From CAYYIS01 sp964470965 (lineage in GTDB: Bacteria > JAAXHH01 > JABIQT01), in assembly GCA_964470965.1 (NCBI GenBank), contig CAYYIS010000059.1, positions 1-29,236 of the forward strand: a DNA stretch of 29,236 nucleotides, written 5' to 3'. Below, in pieces: positions 1 to 8,228 of the stretch. The notes under the pieces are model-generated. The model worked only from the letters and a program-made list of their open reading frames with translations, searched no databases and had not been told where the DNA came from. The position numbers and the translations under genes were made by a program. Position 1 is the stretch's first letter; each line of letters begins with the position of its first letter.

Positions 1-236
1 CATTCGGTTCATATTGTAAGGCCCTCGGTTAACTCTTCAGGAATAAGAAGCGTATCTTTTTATTGTACCTAAACATGCATGATTCATTCGCGATTGGCAA
101 CCATATAGATAAACAAGCCCAGGTGAATGGCTGGGCCATAAAACCCCGAATGAATCATGCATGTTTAGGTACAATAAAAAGATACGCTTCTCATTCCTGA
201 AGAGTTAACCGAGGGCCTTACAATATGAACCGAATG
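1..236. repeat. 90-bp inverted repeat with 56-bp spacer at window edge
   Basis: Bases 1-90 are the reverse complement of 147-236 with a single mismatch (89 of 90 pair). The 56-nt spacer is 91-146 and holds a small hairpin (GCCCAG at 117-122, CTGGGC at 131-136). The right arm contains the SD and start codon of the M1 peptidase gene at 225, so the left arm carries a mirrored copy of that gene start. The left arm runs to base 1, so its true length is unknown. No transposase or target-site duplication is visible. If base 1 is a contig end, a fold-back assembly or amplification chimera is the simplest explanation. A genuine palindromic duplication is the alternative. Confidence 0.95.
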
Positions 237-1817
237 CATTATGCAATGTTCACAGCCTTGTTTGTTTCGTTCACATCACAGATCTTCGGTGCCGACGGTT
301 ATCGCCGGCTTGAAGGGATAGATGTCATACATTATTCCATCGGTGTGACGATCGACGCCACCGACAGCGTCATCACTGGAGAAACTGGGATCCTGGTAGA
401 ATTTAATACAGCCCACATCACCCAGATCCCACTGGATTTCGGTGCAATGGTGGTAGACGCCGTGACGGTGGACGGCACGGACGCTACTTACACCCATTTT
501 GATGAAAAACTCACAGTCTCCCTTCCAGGTTCCTACAGTAAGGGGACAAGGGCGTTAGTGACAGTCCGATACCACGGCCAACCCAGGGACGGCCTATTTA
601 TATTGAAAAATAAATTCGGTGACCGGACCATATTCGCGGATAATTTTTCTAACCGTGCGCACCACTGGTTTCCGGGAATCGATCATCCCTACGACAAGGC
701 CACCGCCGAGTATATCATTGTGGCGCCGGAGGCATTTGATGTGATCGCCAACGGGCGCCTAATGGAAACTACAAACCTTCAGAATCATACAAAACGCACC
801 CACTGGAAAACCCTAACTGAAATACCCACGTATTGCATGGTGATAGGGGCCGCCACGTTTTCGATTATTCATGCCGGATCATGGAACGGTATACCTGTGT
901 CGTATTATCTATATCCAGAGGATCGTGAAAATGGCATCATAGATTATGAACGGGCCCTGCAGATGCTGGAGTTCTATTCAACACTCATAGGTCCTTACCC
1001 CTATTCAAAACTTGCCCTCGTTCAGTCCACCACCCGGTATGGCGGTATGGAAAATGCCAGTTCGATTTTCTTTTCTGAACGGAGTATTCGCGGCAACAAA
1101 AGAGGCGAAGGTACTGTCGCCCATGAAATCGCTCATCAGTGGTTTGGAGATTCCGTAACAGAAGCTGACTGGCATGATGTCTGGTTAAGCGAAGGGTTTG
1201 CCACCTATTTCGGAGCCCTGTTTTTCGAACGTTCAGAGGGCCGGGACCGTTTCAAGGAAATCATGAAGGGCAGCAAGGAAAGGTATTTGAGAGCCAATGC
1301 CGAGTCCCCCGCTCCCATACACGACCCGGGAATTAAAGACCTGTCTGACGTATTAACGGGATTTCATTATGTCAAAGGAAGTTGGACGTTGCACATGTTG
1401 CGTGGTGTCGTGGGCGATACGCGGTTTTTTCAAGGAATCCGGGATTACTATCGTACATACCGCGACAGCAATGCCATGACCCGTGACTTCCAGAGAGTCA
1501 TGGAATTTCATTCCGGACAATCGCTGGACTGGTTCTTCCAGCAATGGATCTATAACCCCGGTCATCCGGTATACAGTTTGGGATGGAAATGGAATGAACA
1601 GACCGAGAAGGCGGTGATAACGATAGAGCAAACACAGACCGGCACCACTTATCGAATGCCGATGGAACTGGAGATATATTCAGGCAGCACATTGACACGG
1701 AAGAAAATAACAACGAATGGACGTAGGCAAAGTGTCACAGTTTCGATGACATCCGCCCCCGACCGGATCGTCATGGATCCGGACAATTGGGTTTTAATGG
1801 AGGTGATTGATGAGTAA
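225..1817 (+). CDS. Exported M1 family zinc metallopeptidase (aminopeptidase N-like)
   Basis: This 530-residue protein should remove N-terminal amino acids from peptides outside the cytoplasm. The first ~23 residues look like a Sec signal peptide (MNRMHYAMFT start, hydrophobic core, cleavage near FGA-DG). M1 hallmarks are in order: the substrate-binding GGMEN at 273-277, the zinc motif HEIAH at 300-304 followed by QWFGD, and the third zinc ligand Glu323 in LSEGFATYFG. The catalytic-domain order is complete and the protein ends soon after it, so it is a short M1 form without the large C-terminal helical domain seen in PepN. GAGG at 211-214 is a plausible SD 10 nt before the ATG. An internal ATG three codons in is possible. 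The start lies inside the inverted repeat at the window edge, so the 5' end and promoter should be treated with caution. It converges on the HAD gene with 20 nt between them. Confidence 0.92.
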   Translation: MNRMHYAMFTALFVSFTSQIFGADGYRRLEGIDVIHYSIGVTIDATDSVITGETGILVEFNTAHITQIPLDFGAMVVDAVTVDGTDATYTHFDEKLTVSLPGSYSKGTRALVTVRYHGQPRDGLFILKNKFGDRTIFADNFSNRAHHWFPGIDHPYDKATAEYIIVAPEAFDVIANGRLMETTNLQNHTKRTHWKTLTEIPTYCMVIGAATFSIIHAGSWNGIPVSYYLYPEDRENGIIDYERALQMLEFYSTLIGPYPYSKLALVQSTTRYGGMENASSIFFSERSIRGNKRGEGTVAHEIAHQWFGDSVTEADWHDVWLSEGFATYFGALFFERSEGRDRFKEIMKGSKERYLRANAESPAPIHDPGIKDLSDVLTGFHYVKGSWTLHMLRGVVGDTRFFQGIRDYYRTYRDSNAMTRDFQRVMEFHSGQSLDWFFQQWIYNPGHPVYSLGWKWNEQTEKAVITIEQTQTGTTYRMPMELEIYSGSTLTRKKITTNGRRQSVTVSMTSAPDRIVMDPDNWVLMEVIDE

Positions 1818-1837
1818 TTAAATCGCCATGCACTGGT

Positions 1838-2638
1838 TTATTCGGTATTCTGAATTCTAATGATCACATCTGCCAGTTCATCAAGATTCCGTATTTCACC
1901 ATCTGGCAAAATGTCCTCATCGCACGCCTGTTGATATCGATTCACCCATATGCCTTTGATACCAGCGCTTTGACAACCTTTTATATCGTTCACAGGGTTG
2001 TCCCCCACCATGACTGCGTTCTCCGGTGGAATTCCAAATGTATCAAGGGTGTGGGTAAACGCCCGCAGGCCTGGTTTCCCTGTACCGATCTCCCCTGAGA
2101 TCCCCACCACCTCGAAATAATGCCCCAGACCGGCGGCATCCATTTTCTCGAACTGAACGTCAGGCGCACCATTTGTGAGAAGGCCGATTCGATAAGAGAA
2201 TTGTAATTCCGTCAATGCGGCCTCAGTGTCAGGAAACACAATGTGTCGTCTTCGTCTTTCCTCCATGAACAACTTGGAGAGCTTCTCAGCAAAGTCCGAA
2301 TCTTCGATCCCATGAATAAGAAGGGCATTGCGCCATGCTTCGTGCCGGTATTCCGGTATCCACTCCCGTAACAATCCCAAGTTTGGATCTTCACCTGTGA
2401 ATGCGCCGGTCAACCCTTCCGAGGAACTTATTCCTATATCCTCACAATACGAACGTACAGGACATTTCTCCTGCCAGATGGCCTCGGCTTCTTTCGCCAT
2501 TGTGTCTGCGAATTCCCCGGCATCCACACCGAATCTTTTTTGCACAGTCTCGCCGACGGCCCGCCGAGTTTCTGCAACGGAACGATCCTCATACATCAAG
2601 GTTTCATCGAGATCGAAAATAATGGTGGTTATAGACAT
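1838..2638 (-). CDS. HAD superfamily hydrolase (phosphatase-like)
   Basis: A 266-residue cytoplasmic haloacid-dehalogenase-fold hydrolase, probably a small-molecule phosphatase. All four HAD motifs are visible: FDLDET (nucleophile Asp9, acid/base Asp11), LLTNG with Thr155/Asn156, Lys188 in GTGKPG, and GDNPVND with Asp213 and Asp218 for magnesium. The ~100-residue helical cap between motifs I and II resembles the C1-capped YjjG/pyrimidine-nucleotidase and 2-haloacid dehalogenase group. The substrate cannot be told from sequence. No convincing SD precedes the ATG. It stands alone: the upstream gap of about 350 nt separates it from the sulfatase on the same strand. Confidence 0.88.
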   Translation of the reverse strand: MSITTIIFDLDETLMYEDRSVAETRRAVGETVQKRFGVDAGEFADTMAKEAEAIWQEKCPVRSYCEDIGISSSEGLTGAFTGEDPNLGLLREWIPEYRHEAWRNALLIHGIEDSDFAEKLSKLFMEERRRRHIVFPDTEAALTELQFSYRIGLLTNGAPDVQFEKMDAAGLGHYFEVVGISGEIGTGKPGLRAFTHTLDTFGIPPENAVMVGDNPVNDIKGCQSAGIKGIWVNRYQQACDEDILPDGEIRNLDELADVIIRIQNTE

Positions 2639-2986
2639 AGTTGACTGCAGCTTTAATAAGCATCATCAGGAGTTACACCTCGAAACCAGCTACGCCAAAC
2701 GTTGTATGATGCCGAGGTCTGGTATAAACGTGAGATTCGACCGGATGTCTGCCCCCTTCATCCACCTGATCCCAGGATTCATATATCCAAAACCCGCTTC
2801 AATCGGTTAAGTTCAGCAGATTTTGTATCTACCATGCTGTGCCGATTTAAGCCCACGATTTGGTTGGCACCCGGCAGGTGTGAATTTACGCCGGAATCGA
2901 GCCCTGACCAGATCAACGTGATCTTGGAGATTGGCAGGCTTGGTTCCAACAACCGTATCGCCCACGTTGATTCGGTGTCATATCCG
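2639..2986 (-). other. Intergenic gap with possible decayed coding remnant
   Basis: No intact gene is supported here. On the minus strand three overlapping open stretches read like coding sequence but do not share a frame: one with GDTVVGTKPANLQDHVDLVR (about 2962 downwards, ending at a TGA near 2817), one ending MVDTKSAELNRLKRVLDI-stop, and one ending TFGVAGFEV-stop. None has a start codon with an SD. This pattern fits an old frameshifted gene, but no family was recognised, so it may equally be chance. The plus-strand open frames in this stretch are antisense to these or run into the sulfatase 3' end. Confidence 0.3.
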
Positions 2987-4558
2987 TTATTCTATTCCGC
3001 GTATCTTTAGTATTTCTTCCCATGGTCTTACGGAACACCTACCGGCCCATGTATCGTATAAACCCCTGAGTTCAGAAACTATCTCCGTGTGGACAGAAGA
3101 TAAATTGTTGAGTTCCGTTCTGTCCTCTACCATGTCGTAAAGTTCCCAGTCGCCAGGGTGTTTACACACCAATTTCCATCGTCCTTTCCGTACGGCCCGG
3201 TTGCCTTCGTGTTCCCAATACAGCACTGCCCGTAGTCCATCTGCGTCCTCAAAGATCGGTAGCATTGAAAAGCCTTCCAGCGGTTTCACAGCGCACGAAT
3301 CACGTGAATCCGGCTGAGGCACACCGGCGGCGGCCAGACACGTGGCCATAATATCGGGCAATTGTGCTGGTTGGTGCCTGAGGGTATCCCTGTCCGTTAT
3401 CCCTTCAGGCCAATGGACTATCAGCGGTGTGGCAATTCCGCCTTCATGCACCCAGTGTTTATATTCCCGGAACGGAGTGTTGCTCAGGTTGGCCCAGGCG
3501 GCACCATAACTCTGATATGTGTCCTCGCCGCCCGGCAACTCGGCCGGGTTATTTCCGAATCGGACCTTTCGTCCGTCCCTGGTCTCTTCATGGGCGATAC
3601 GTCCCACCAGGTAGGCTCCCCAGGCTTCATCTATTTCCTCGGCGCAGCCTCCGTTGTCTGCCAGGAAGAAAATCAGAGTGTTTTCCAAATGTCCCATGTG
3701 GTCAAGTGCTGAGAGGATACGACCAATACCCTGATCCATACAGTCAATTTGAGCGGCATAGACCTCCATGCGTCTCTGCTGCCAATCCTTATGCTTCACC
3801 TCTTCCCAAGGAGGTTGACACGGATCTCTATCCGTAAGACGCCACCCGGGATCAATAATGCCGAGGTCTATCATACGCTCGAGACGTTGGCTCCTAAGTC
3901 GATCCCACCCATCATTGAATCGCCCGGCATACCGCTCTGTATCAGTTTGATGGGCATGTAACGGCCAGTGCGGTGCTGTATATGCTACATACGAAAAAAA
4001 AGGACGATCGGGTGATGCGGTAACATGGGACCGGATCTGCCTGATGGCCTCGTCCGAGATGGCATCTGTGATGAAATAGGGACCGGATGGTGTTGCAATA
4101 CGCTCGTTGTTTCTGGTAAGCGTCGATGGATTGAAATAATCGGAAGCGCCGGTGATAATACCGTAAAAATCATCAAAACCGCGCTGACAAGGCCAGTTGT
4201 GCTTCGGTCCGTCCAAGTGGCGCGTCACATGCCATTTACCTGACATATATGTGCCGTAACCTGCGGGACGTAACGCTTCAGCTATCGTAACAGTCTGGGC
4301 ACCCAGGTCACCCAGATACCCATCCACACCGTCATCATCCATCATATGTCCCACATCCACCTGATGGGGGTACAATCCCGTGAGCAAAGAAGCCCGGGAA
4401 GGGCAACAGCGCGCAGTATTATAAAATTGCGTGAATCGGACGCCACCCTCTGCCAGACTATCCAGGTTGGGCGAGTTAATCTCCCCGCCATAGCATCCCA
4501 GATCCGAAAAGCCCATATCATCGTTGACGATGAGCATTATGTTGGGCGGGCTGCTCAC
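2987..4558 (-). CDS. Type I (formylglycine-dependent) sulfatase
   Basis: A 523-residue arylsulfatase-family enzyme that should hydrolyse sulfate esters, for example on polysaccharides. The CCPSR signature at 51-55 supplies Cys51 for conversion to formylglycine by a sulfatase-modifying enzyme. The metal-binding Asp13/Asp14 lie in NDDMGFSDLGCYGG, and the DNGG segment and GRWKL C-terminal region are typical. No signal peptide is seen, which suggests a cytoplasmic location or another export route. The start is GTG at 4558. It overlaps the stop of the upstream peptidase gene as GTGA, so translation is probably coupled and the two form an operon. No sulfatase-maturation gene lies in this window. 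Confidence 0.93.
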   Translation of the reverse strand: MSSPPNIMLIVNDDMGFSDLGCYGGEINSPNLDSLAEGGVRFTQFYNTARCCPSRASLLTGLYPHQVDVGHMMDDDGVDGYLGDLGAQTVTIAEALRPAGYGTYMSGKWHVTRHLDGPKHNWPCQRGFDDFYGIITGASDYFNPSTLTRNNERIATPSGPYFITDAISDEAIRQIRSHVTASPDRPFFSYVAYTAPHWPLHAHQTDTERYAGRFNDGWDRLRSQRLERMIDLGIIDPGWRLTDRDPCQPPWEEVKHKDWQQRRMEVYAAQIDCMDQGIGRILSALDHMGHLENTLIFFLADNGGCAEEIDEAWGAYLVGRIAHEETRDGRKVRFGNNPAELPGGEDTYQSYGAAWANLSNTPFREYKHWVHEGGIATPLIVHWPEGITDRDTLRHQPAQLPDIMATCLAAAGVPQPDSRDSCAVKPLEGFSMLPIFEDADGLRAVLYWEHEGNRAVRKGRWKLVCKHPGDWELYDMVEDRTELNNLSSVHTEIVSELRGLYDTWAGRCSVRPWEEILKIRGIE

Positions 4559-7158
4559 TGGGATTGCAGGATCCTGGACGCCCGAATCAAGCCATCCGCC
4601 GATTGGAGAATTTTAGCCTTCAGCCTGGGTGAATATCCGGGATTCTGTTCGAGGAAACGGGTAACCACCTCCGAAGCAGATCCTGTCTGGTGACCGGCCA
4701 GGGTCGCATCGAGCCAGCGTTTCGGAAAAAATATATCACCGGTCCGCTGGATTTCCTCCAAAAGTTCCAGGGCCGGTAGAATGTATCTCCCTGACTCTTC
4801 CGCCCGCAGGGGATGGTGAAGAAAACGAAGACTTTCAAGCACCCAGGGTTCGCGGGTTCGATTCTCTTCGGCAGAAAGGCTGTCAAAAAATCTATCCCGA
4901 TGCTCCTTATCCTGCGAAAGCGCCGGCATGACAAATTCAAACCTGGCCAACCGGTCCGGGTTCTTAATGCGGGAACGCTGTATCTCAAGAATTTCAGCAG
5001 CATCAGGAACCCCCCGTACGGCAAGCAGCTGCGCCATTCCTATAAAATCCCGCTCGGAGAATTTGAGCCCTGGAATCCTGTGTTTTTCGTTCCAAACCGA
5101 CCGAATAAACTCAATACCCCCTTCCGTCAATACAACTGACCGGTAGGCATTAAAGAAAGAAGCCTTCAGACTGGGAGATTCAGTCGTGTTTAATTTATCG
5201 ATGAATAATCCTTCCAGTTCAGAAGCCCAAGCATCGCGTGTTTCCGGCACAATATAGCGCCAGTAGGCGCCTGTCACGGTTCCCAGAATACGTTGAATCA
5301 TCAACTCATCCGTCTCGGAATCCAGAGCCTTCGTTCCGACGGCAAGCAAGTCTTCTGCGGACACATCTCCTTCCAGCATCTCCTCCCGCAAGGTGATCCA
5401 GGCGATGCCTCGGTGTAATGGATTCGGTATTTCGTGAAAATGCTCGAGGAGGTATGATTTACTTGAAGTGTCAAGTTTAAAGAGGCCGTATCCGACGCCG
5501 TTGCCATTGGGAAGTATATAATCGGGAGCCGGTTTACCGGCGGCGCTATCGATCGTCGCGGCAGCCTCCTGCAATCGCACTTCGATGGTTTCCGCAGAAC
5601 CGGGAAAGGACAACAGGACAGAGAGCCGTTGATTCCAATAACGATCGCTGTTCCCTGGATCAGATTGTTCCAGCGTTAAAGTTCGTATTTTTTTCTCTTC
5701 GTTAAATGAAATTTTAGTCCGAACGATCGGACGTCCCGGCTCTTCGACCCAGACTTTGCTCCAGACCTTAAGGTTCTCTTCAGATAACCCGTCGAGGATA
5801 TCAATCAATTGGGGCCAGGTCGCGTTTTCGAACTGATATCTACTCAGATATTCTCTCATGCCCTCCCGGAATGTATCCTCGCCGACTAGAATTTCGAGGT
5901 GTTTCATAACGATGGGCGCTTTTGCGTAGATAATCGATCCGTATAACGTCCCGGCCATATTGAGGTTTTCCAGTGGCTGCCGGATTGGATTCGCACCGGC
6001 GGTCCTGTCAACATTGTAGGCGCCGGGATAGTGGGAAAGGAATCGGAGCTCGTGGTTGACATCCGGAAAGGATGGGTTGACGATTTTTGCTGACATGAAA
6101 TTCGCGAACACCTCTTTTGTCCAGACATCGTCAAACCAATTCATGGTAACCAGATCACCGAACCACATGTGGGCGGTTTCATGTGCGATAAGGCCCGCTC
6201 TCCCAAGTTTCTGATTCTGAGTGGTCACTTCATCATGAAGAATGCCTGTGTCTTTATAAAATACCGCTCCCGGATGTTCCATACCACCGTACTGAAATGC
6301 GGGTATCAGCACAAAATCAAATTTTGCAAATGGATAAGGAATGTTTGTGTAGGATTCCAACCAGTTCAGGGCGGCCTCATGTAAATTGAAGACCTCTTCC
6401 CGGTTTTGTGCCACCTTTTCGGCGTCCGTCTCCCTGTGGTACATCGTCATTGACCTACCGGATCGCATGGCGGTCTCTGTCTGAAACACGCCGGCTGCGA
6501 AGGCAATCAGGTAGGTGCTGATGGGTTTTGTCTCACCGAACCGGTATGTGGCGGTGGATTCGGACTGTGTATGTTCCACCAGGGGACCGTTTGCCACGGC
6601 TTTCCAGGACAACGGCGTTTTCAGCGTGAGGGATACACGGGCCTTGAGGTTGGGTTGGTCAAAGCACGGAATGGCAAAACGTGCCCGGTCCGGAACGAAC
6701 AGGGTGTAGAGGAATTCGTCATTTCTGTTAAGGGAGCTGTTTCCCGCCGTAAATGAAATTCCGACCTCATTTGCCCCTGTTTTCAACGCCGCTCCCGGGA
6801 CTATGATGTGTTCATTTTTGACCTCATACATCGCCGGTGCGCCACTAACACTGACGCTGGTTACATGTTCTCCCGAAGGCATAAAATCAATCACCAGATC
6901 ACCGCCGTCTTCTGTCCGCTCGAACCGGATCGTCATCTCTCCCAGAACCGGATCTTCTGTCCGCTCGGGTATCGACAGGGTCAACTCGTAACGGATGTCG
7001 GACAGCGTCCGGGCCCGATGCTGCGCGAGATCCCAGCTAATCCCCGGAGATCTGTCCGGCACGGGACCACCCGGGGCACATCCGATAAATATCAACAGGA
7101 TAAACGCTGTTGAAATCGAGAGGGAATTCGCAAGCATCATAGGGGATGGTCTGTACAT
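4555..7158 (-). CDS. Lipoprotein M1 family metallopeptidase
   Basis: An 867-residue M1 aminopeptidase predicted to be anchored in the envelope. The N-terminus has a hydrophobic stretch ending IFIGC, with Cys27 as a likely lipidation site (the -3 Phe is not ideal). M1 motifs are GGMEH at 291-295, HETAH at 326-330 followed by MWFGD, and the third zinc ligand Glu349 in TKEVFANF. The long helical C-terminal half (about 480-867) matches the full-length ERAP/PepN type, unlike the shorter M1 protein at 225. GGAG sits 9 nt before the ATG. ATG codons 7 and 8 are alternative starts. The 3' end overlaps the sulfatase start by 4 nt. The dead PhyH gene ends only 30 nt upstream, so any promoter must lie inside that pseudogene or further upstream. 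Confidence 0.93.
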   Translation of the reverse strand: MYRPSPMMLANSLSISTAFILLIFIGCAPGGPVPDRSPGISWDLAQHRARTLSDIRYELTLSIPERTEDPVLGEMTIRFERTEDGGDLVIDFMPSGEHVTSVSVSGAPAMYEVKNEHIIVPGAALKTGANEVGISFTAGNSSLNRNDEFLYTLFVPDRARFAIPCFDQPNLKARVSLTLKTPLSWKAVANGPLVEHTQSESTATYRFGETKPISTYLIAFAAGVFQTETAMRSGRSMTMYHRETDAEKVAQNREEVFNLHEAALNWLESYTNIPYPFAKFDFVLIPAFQYGGMEHPGAVFYKDTGILHDEVTTQNQKLGRAGLIAHETAHMWFGDLVTMNWFDDVWTKEVFANFMSAKIVNPSFPDVNHELRFLSHYPGAYNVDRTAGANPIRQPLENLNMAGTLYGSIIYAKAPIVMKHLEILVGEDTFREGMREYLSRYQFENATWPQLIDILDGLSEENLKVWSKVWVEEPGRPIVRTKISFNEEKKIRTLTLEQSDPGNSDRYWNQRLSVLLSFPGSAETIEVRLQEAAATIDSAAGKPAPDYILPNGNGVGYGLFKLDTSSKSYLLEHFHEIPNPLHRGIAWITLREEMLEGDVSAEDLLAVGTKALDSETDELMIQRILGTVTGAYWRYIVPETRDAWASELEGLFIDKLNTTESPSLKASFFNAYRSVVLTEGGIEFIRSVWNEKHRIPGLKFSERDFIGMAQLLAVRGVPDAAEILEIQRSRIKNPDRLARFEFVMPALSQDKEHRDRFFDSLSAEENRTREPWVLESLRFLHHPLRAEESGRYILPALELLEEIQRTGDIFFPKRWLDATLAGHQTGSASEVVTRFLEQNPGYSPRLKAKILQSADGLIRASRILQSQ

Positions 7159-7188
7159 GGTATCGGACTCCGTGGCAGTTATTTTGGA

Positions 7189-7941
7189 TTAAACACTGAT
7201 CAAGACACCGGGGCATTCATGCCAGATATCGTTATAGGCCGTCTCAAGGTCTGTGGATTCGATGTCCGAATGACGCAACCTGGTAATCAACGGATGTCGG
7301 ATGTCATCCGTCGGGTTGTGACAGGCGCCATGGAGGACAAAGCAGTGCGCCAGTGCCAGATCACCAGCGTTTTCTGTGACCATGACCGGCTTCATGGGAA
7401 TATCGAGGCATCCCCCCGACCAAAACATTATGGCCTATCCGTTCAAAATAGGCCTTGAAGAATTTATGGGATCCGGGCCAGACCATGAAATCACATGATT
7501 ACGGCCCGGGGACATCGGTTAATTAAACATCGGCCAGCATAGTGCCCCGGGGTGATATACTCCCTTGGGCATCCCACTCGTTCCACTACCGAGTCCATCC
7601 AGATGACCGGAAGGTTCTCCGCCGGGCGTGTCGACAGATTCGGGGAATCGGAGAGCGGCCGGCGCTGCCTGGCGCCACCTACTGATCCCACTATATCTTC
7701 AGAAATCGACTGAACAGGCGTCTCATTGAAGATATCTGTCAATACCGGAGCGCTTCTCAGCACTTCGCACAAAACCGCTGATCGATGATTTTCGAGATCT
7801 TTTCCATACAAACCCCTGTGCCCTATACTAATGATTTATTACACCGCTCGCAGCATCGGCCATAGCTCCTGGAGCAAAACAGGGGACCTTCAGGCAGCCG
7901 GTGTCATGAAAAGCCTGTGTGTGTTTCGGCGCAAGTTTTAT
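7189..7941 (-). pseudogene. Phytanoyl-CoA dioxygenase (PhyH) family pseudogene
   Basis: Pieces of one PhyH protein lie in the correct order on the minus strand but in different frames. First comes KHTQAFHDTGCLKVP near 7929, running to INH and a stop near 7850. Next is GLYGKDLENHRSAVLCEVLR through TDIFNETPVQSISEDIVG. Then ALRFPE with the iron motif HLD and MPKGVYHPG, ending in a stop near 7520. After a damaged middle come FMVWPGSHKFFKAYF and ENAGDLALAHCFVLHG through to the stop at 7189-7191. This order matches a PhyH subfamily I know from uncultured bacteria. At least four frame breaks are needed, and the position of the expected start reads ATA (7939-7941). Neighbouring genes are intact, so general sequencing error is unlikely. 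The call rests on recalled family sequence, not on an alignment. Confidence 0.82.
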
Positions 7942-8228
7942 TTAAGATATGGGGCAGGATAAAGAACAATCGTTGTTTGAAACCCAGCCGAGATGTAAGA
8001 CGATTGTGAACTTTAACATTGACCATAATATATATATGTATATCTTATGCTTAATATAACCTCTTTAAAATAAGCGCGACACATCTTTTCAATTCATCCG
8101 TCAACGACCGATCGGCAAATTAGTCGGTAAAGGTGACTGGTCAAGCGAATTGATGGCAACCTCACTTATCGTTTGGCGCCGAAGCTGGGGCGTCAGTCGG
8201 GGAATATCCGCATAAAAGGAGATTTCAT
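7942..8228 (+). other. Intergenic leader of the PQQ dehydrogenase gene
   Basis: No gene is seen. The stretch contains an AT-rich core (about 8010-8070) that holds a promoter candidate, then about 160 nt of leader. A strong SD (AAAAGGAG, 8214-8221) lies 7 nt before the ATG at 8229. No recognisable riboswitch or attenuator was found. Confidence 0.6.
8019..8046 (+). promoter_or_regulatory. Candidate sigma70-type promoter for the PQQ dehydrogenase
   Basis: TTGACC (8019-8024) and TATCTT (8041-8046) are separated by 16 nt within a very AT-rich run. The -10 match is modest, so this is only a candidate. It would give a leader of roughly 175 nt. Confidence 0.3.

Noticed and set aside
1..236. Insertion-sequence or MITE ends
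   Set aside because: No transposase, no flanking direct repeat is visible, and one arm overlaps a real gene start; a fold-back or local duplication fits better.
2328..2810. Plus-strand open frame of 160 codons
   Set aside because: It is mostly antisense to the HAD hydrolase with its conserved motifs; the tail lies in the gap and resembles no protein.
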